From positions 1-46,613 of the forward strand of contig NZ_MJGC01000071.1 of the NCBI RefSeq assembly GCF_001746915.1: DNA of 46,613 nucleotides, in the 5' to 3' direction. Position numbers and translations under genes: made by a program. The first letter of the stretch is position 1. Every line of letters begins with the position of its first letter. Below are positions 43,782-46,613 of this stretch, piece after piece. The stretch comes from Desertifilum tharense IPPAS B-1220 (GTDB taxonomy: Bacteria; Cyanobacteriota; Cyanobacteriia; Cyanobacteriales; Desertifilaceae). The notes under the pieces are model-generated. The model worked only from the letters and a program-made list of their open reading frames with translations. It was not told the DNA's origin and did not search any database.

Positions 43782-44206
43782 AGGGTTCTCTCCCACACCA
43801 GAAATTGCCATCACAATGGATGTGCTTTGTCTCTACTTGAACAGGATTAGTACAGTGTAATGAGATTTTGAGAAAATCTGCGACTGAACTGTCCTGACGA
43901 TTTGCCGCGTGCTGTCTTGGAATTTGGGATTGTTTCGATCCTTTGAGATTGCCGTTGCTGGCTGTTTAGCCGACGCCGGAATTGCCAAAATGTGCCAAGG
44001 GGGGCGCTTTTTATTCCTGAAGTTGGTTGCGCTTCCGAACATTTTGGGTGCGATCCGATCCCAAGTCCATCGTTAAATGATAGAAGAATCTGGTGAAATT
44101 GCGATCGCGATCGGCTCTATTTGCTAACTTGACTGCTCTGGCGGAACCTCGCTATAGTTTGGCGAGTCGGTTCGGTTCGTTTTGAAAGTCCTGTGCTTGA
44201 TTGGTC
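43782..44206. other. Divergent promoter region, 425 bp, no gene recognised
   Basis: The region lies between the starts of the carbamoyltransferase (minus) and the second SGNH gene (plus). A 69-codon frame on the minus strand (43833-44042) has no coding features. One HIP1 octamer lies at about 44101. Both promoters must be here, but I cannot place -10 boxes with confidence. Confidence 0.45.
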
Positions 44207-45352
44207 ATGCCTAAATTCTCCTCAAAGCGTCCTCTTGCCCAGTTGACACAGTGGCTTGTTCTCCTCGTACTGTGGGTTGGCGTCCCGTTGCTGATGGTAG
44301 AACTGGTGATGATTTTCTTTGAACCCGTTCTGTTTAATAAAACTTTTTATCAATACGATCCCGATATGGGGTTTCGGGTGCGTCCCTACACTTTAGGCTC
44401 GAACCAGTTTGGCTTTAACGATCGCGATTATTCGTTAGAAAAAGATCCTAGCGCGTTTCGGATGCTATTTGTGGGGGATTCCTTTAGTTGGGCAGGGGGA
44501 CAAGAGGGAAATTATACGGCTTTACTGGAAAATCAGCTTCAGAATACCCCGAATTTACCCCCGGTGGAAGTCATTAATACAGGCTATCCCATGACGCATA
44601 CGGGAGAGCAGTTGATCGTGTTACAAAAGTATGGCTTGCAATATAATCCCGATCTGGTTGTGTTGGGCTTTTTTGCCGGGAATGATTTTATTGACGCCGA
44701 TCCCTATCGCAAGCGGATTGTTGTGAATGATACCCAAATTGATATTGATAAACGACGGGAAGTTCGATTTCTAGGGTATCCGATTATTGGGCGATCGCGC
44801 TTGGTCTTGTTCGTTCAACAAAAGTATCAGGTTTTCCGCGAAATGATGAAAATTGAGCAGGCGGCTCACGCCAATGAGTCTGCTCCTATTACGTTTTCGG
44901 AAGAAACTTTTTTACAAATTGAACTGGCTCGGATGGAGTTTTGCCATCTAGAAAAGCAAAGTCAGGGATACTATCAAGCCAATATTGATTATATCTTAAA
45001 TAGCGTTTCCCAAATGAACGAAATCTTGAAAGCTCGCGATATTCAGTTTATCGTTGCGCTTTATCCAGATGAGTTTCAAGTCAATTCCGAACTACAAAAC
45101 ACCTTATTTGAACGCTTCGATCTCAATCGAGAAGATTATGATTTAGAATGCTTTCAAAAGATTTTAATCGAGCATTTAGAAAAAGAAAATATTCCCTATC
45201 TTGACTTGCTTCAACCCTTCCAAGCCGCCAGCCAGACTCAATCTCTTTACCTTCTGCGCGATACCCACTGGAATGCAGAGGGAAATCAACTGGCAGCCAA
45301 TCTTTTATATGAATATTTACTAAAAACGGTTGACAGTCTTCCCTCTCCCTAA
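44207..45352 (+). CDS. Membrane-anchored SGNH hydrolase-like protein 2
   Basis: A 381-aa protein from ATG 44207 (a TTG two codons earlier is open). One N-terminal membrane segment (about 15-38) precedes an SGNH fold: LFVGDSFSWAGG (block I), FFAGNDFID (block III) and LRDTHWNAEGNQLA (catalytic Asp/His). It has no repeat linker. It is divergent from the carbamoyltransferase operon, whose last gene is a related SGNH protein. The two resemble each other in the GNDFxD and HWNAEG blocks. A role in editing acyl groups on surface polymers is inferred. Confidence 0.8.
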   Translation: MPKFSSKRPLAQLTQWLVLLVLWVGVPLLMVELVMIFFEPVLFNKTFYQYDPDMGFRVRPYTLGSNQFGFNDRDYSLEKDPSAFRMLFVGDSFSWAGGQEGNYTALLENQLQNTPNLPPVEVINTGYPMTHTGEQLIVLQKYGLQYNPDLVVLGFFAGNDFIDADPYRKRIVVNDTQIDIDKRREVRFLGYPIIGRSRLVLFVQQKYQVFREMMKIEQAAHANESAPITFSEETFLQIELARMEFCHLEKQSQGYYQANIDYILNSVSQMNEILKARDIQFIVALYPDEFQVNSELQNTLFERFDLNREDYDLECFQKILIEHLEKENIPYLDLLQPFQAASQTQSLYLLRDTHWNAEGNQLAANLLYEYLLKTVDSLPSP

Positions 45353-45415
45353 GTTAAGGATAGTCGCGTAGGTTGAGTTGAGGTATGAAACCCAACATAA
45401 CCCTAGCTATTTGGC

Positions 45416-46354
45416 TTATAAAACACCTTGATAAACGCCCACGACAACCGCGATAGATAGCGCCCAGAGATAATAAGAAAAATAGCGAAATTTAGCGCGA
45501 TAAAGTAAATTCAACACCATTTGCAGCGCAAAGACTCCCACAATTGCCGATACCACAAAGCCAACAAATAGCGGTAAAATTCCGACGCTAGCAATTGCAT
45601 TCGTTCCCATCACATCCAAGGTTTGAAGTAAAGTCGCTCCGAGGATAGTAGGAAAGGCGATAAAAAAGCTAAATTCCGCCGCCCAACGACGCTTTAAGCC
45701 CGTTAATAGGGCAAAAGAAATCGTCATTCCACTGCGACTTAAACCCGGAATTAAAGCTAGTCCTTGAGAAAAACCAATAACAGTCGCCACCCAAGGATTT
45801 AATCCCCGCAGCCCCCGTTGTTGTCGTTTCATGGAATCCGTCCACCAAAGCAAAAAGCCGGTGATACTTAAGGTTATACTAATCGCAAGAGGCGTTGCAA
45901 ACACGGTCTTAAATAGCGATCGCATGGGCAACCCAATTAACCCGGTTACGACGACAGCCAGCATTCCCAGCATCGCTAATCGAAAATAGAGAAAACTGTT
46001 ATCTCGCTTCCCTTGAGGGAATAACAGCGAACGATTAACCCAAGGCGAAATTCGGGGTTCTAAAGAATTAACCGTTGCCATTTCTGCCCCTGCGAAGATA
46101 CTATAAGCATCAGCCCAAATTCTTGCCAGGAGTAGGGTTAAGCTTTTGCGAAAAACCACAACAATCGAAATTAGGGTTCCCACATGAACCACTAAATCAA
46201 ATAGAATCATCCCGGCACTTTCTGGAGAAGGAAGGCTCGATCCGCGTTGAATTAACCAGTGCTGCGTTAAGACTAAATGACTGGTTGAACTAACGGGAAA
46301 AAACATAAAAATTCCTTGCACAATCCCCAGCAGGATAGATTCTAGGATACTCAT
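45416..46354 (-). CDS. uppP: UppP/BacA-family undecaprenyl diphosphatase, atypical motif
   Basis: A 312-aa polytopic protein of the UppP family, which dephosphorylates undecaprenyl diphosphate to recycle the lipid carrier. GFSQGLALIPGLSRSGMTIS (second catalytic block) is intact. In the first block the usual (E/Q)GxTEF is Q13-G-I-F-M17-F, so the second conserved Glu (E21 in E. coli) is Met here. FPVSSTSHLVL after it is normal. An extra loop of about 45 residues lies around 85-130. It may act on a different isoprenyl diphosphate, have lower activity, or use another residue. A canonical uppP may exist elsewhere in the genome. Confidence 0.87.
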   Translation of the reverse strand: MSILESILLGIVQGIFMFFPVSSTSHLVLTQHWLIQRGSSLPSPESAGMILFDLVVHVGTLISIVVVFRKSLTLLLARIWADAYSIFAGAEMATVNSLEPRISPWVNRSLLFPQGKRDNSFLYFRLAMLGMLAVVVTGLIGLPMRSLFKTVFATPLAISITLSITGFLLWWTDSMKRQQRGLRGLNPWVATVIGFSQGLALIPGLSRSGMTISFALLTGLKRRWAAEFSFFIAFPTILGATLLQTLDVMGTNAIASVGILPLFVGFVVSAIVGVFALQMVLNLLYRAKFRYFSYYLWALSIAVVVGVYQGVL

Positions 46355-46486
46355 TCAACCTCCTTGATTGTGGTATTCAGGAACGGGAAATTCTCTCTGG
46401 CTTCCCGATTTATACCTGAAACTCGCAGCCGTACAACAATGTCGTTTAAAACACTATCAGTCGGCTGTACGGGAGTTCTCTGTCTA

Positions 46487-46613
46487 AAGGCATAGAAACC
46501 AGACGCGCTAGACATCCTAGAAGGGCATGAATAGCGTTAAATGAATGATTGAGCGGCGACGAAAATGGATGTAATGTAGAAAGCGTCTAACTTGAGGTGC
46601 GATCGCACTCAGA
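46487..46613. repeat. 127-bp terminal direct repeat, right copy
   Basis: Identical to bases 1-127. It is reached from the uppP side through a 130-bp spacer that contains no gene I can recognise. Joining the two copies would put the uppP promoter region next to the end of tldE. Confidence 0.95.

Noticed and set aside
43833..44042. 69-codon frame on the minus strand between the carbamoyltransferase and SGNH genes
   Set aside because: No family resemblance, low-quality composition, and it fills a divergent promoter region.
44207..45352. AlgX/AlgJ-type alginate acetyltransferase
   Set aside because: The GDSF and HWNAEG blocks fit, but no MBOAT acyltransferase partner is seen; a general SGNH label is safer.
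1..46613. Plasmid on the basis of closed ends
   Set aside because: No replication, partition or mobilisation gene is recognised, and many genes are core chromosomal ones.

Overview
The window is typical cyanobacterial chromosomal DNA. It carries frequent HIP1 octamers (GCGATCGC), thylakoid and phycobilisome genes (Thf1/Psp29, a CpcT-type lyase, NdhS), a BicA-type bicarbonate transporter and an SxtI/J/K-like carbamoyltransferase cassette. Several spacers are filled with GGGAGTTGGGA / ACTCAGCACT low-complexity repeats, as in many filamentous cyanobacteria. The genus cannot be settled from the sequence alone. The first 127 and last 127 bases are identical. The contig therefore closes on itself in the assembly graph, either as a 46,486-bp circle or as a loop at a repeat. 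Core genes and no visible replication genes make a true plasmid unlikely.

Layout. 294-3379: tldD-tldE protease pair (minus). 3977-9495: a tight five-gene minus-strand operon (GNAT, BtaA/DUF3419-like aminocarboxypropyl transferase, phytol-kinase-like membrane protein with an extra membrane half, double GNAT-like protein, OleC-like adenylating enzyme), closed by a clear terminator. It looks like an undescribed lipid or isoprenoid modification pathway and is my main candidate for a novel system. 9754-20261: housekeeping and photosynthesis genes (thf1, cpcT-like, STAS, hemF, SRPBCC, mrp, rodA, ndhS, HAS-barrel, CPA2 antiporter with Usp domains, methyltransferase). 20290-27292: an FCD/GntR regulator divergent from a polyamine-type ABC operon with two paralogous Tat/lipoprotein binding proteins and an embedded flavoprotein. 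Paired TTGTATACAA palindromes lie in the intergenic region. 27377-29233: a D12-class adenine methyltransferase overlapping an HNH nuclease, a HIP1-free island bounded by a 13-bp direct repeat. 29264-32041: GNAT, small ORF, TetR with a candidate operator, and a PuuE-type allantoinase-like deacetylase.

32358-46354: mnmA, an exported protein with three SPOR-like repeats, a ferrochelatase-superfamily protein with a 17-histidine tail, bicA, a secreted GH13 amylase, then a surface-polymer style cluster: carbamoyltransferase, SxtJ-like, SxtK-like (54 aa) and an SGNH protein with a 19-residue repeat linker. A second SGNH protein is divergent. A UppP homologue follows, lacking one of the conserved acidic residues of its active-site motif.

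No rRNA, tRNA, CRISPR array or intact insertion sequence was recognised. All functions are by recognition of motifs and family resemblance; no database search was run.
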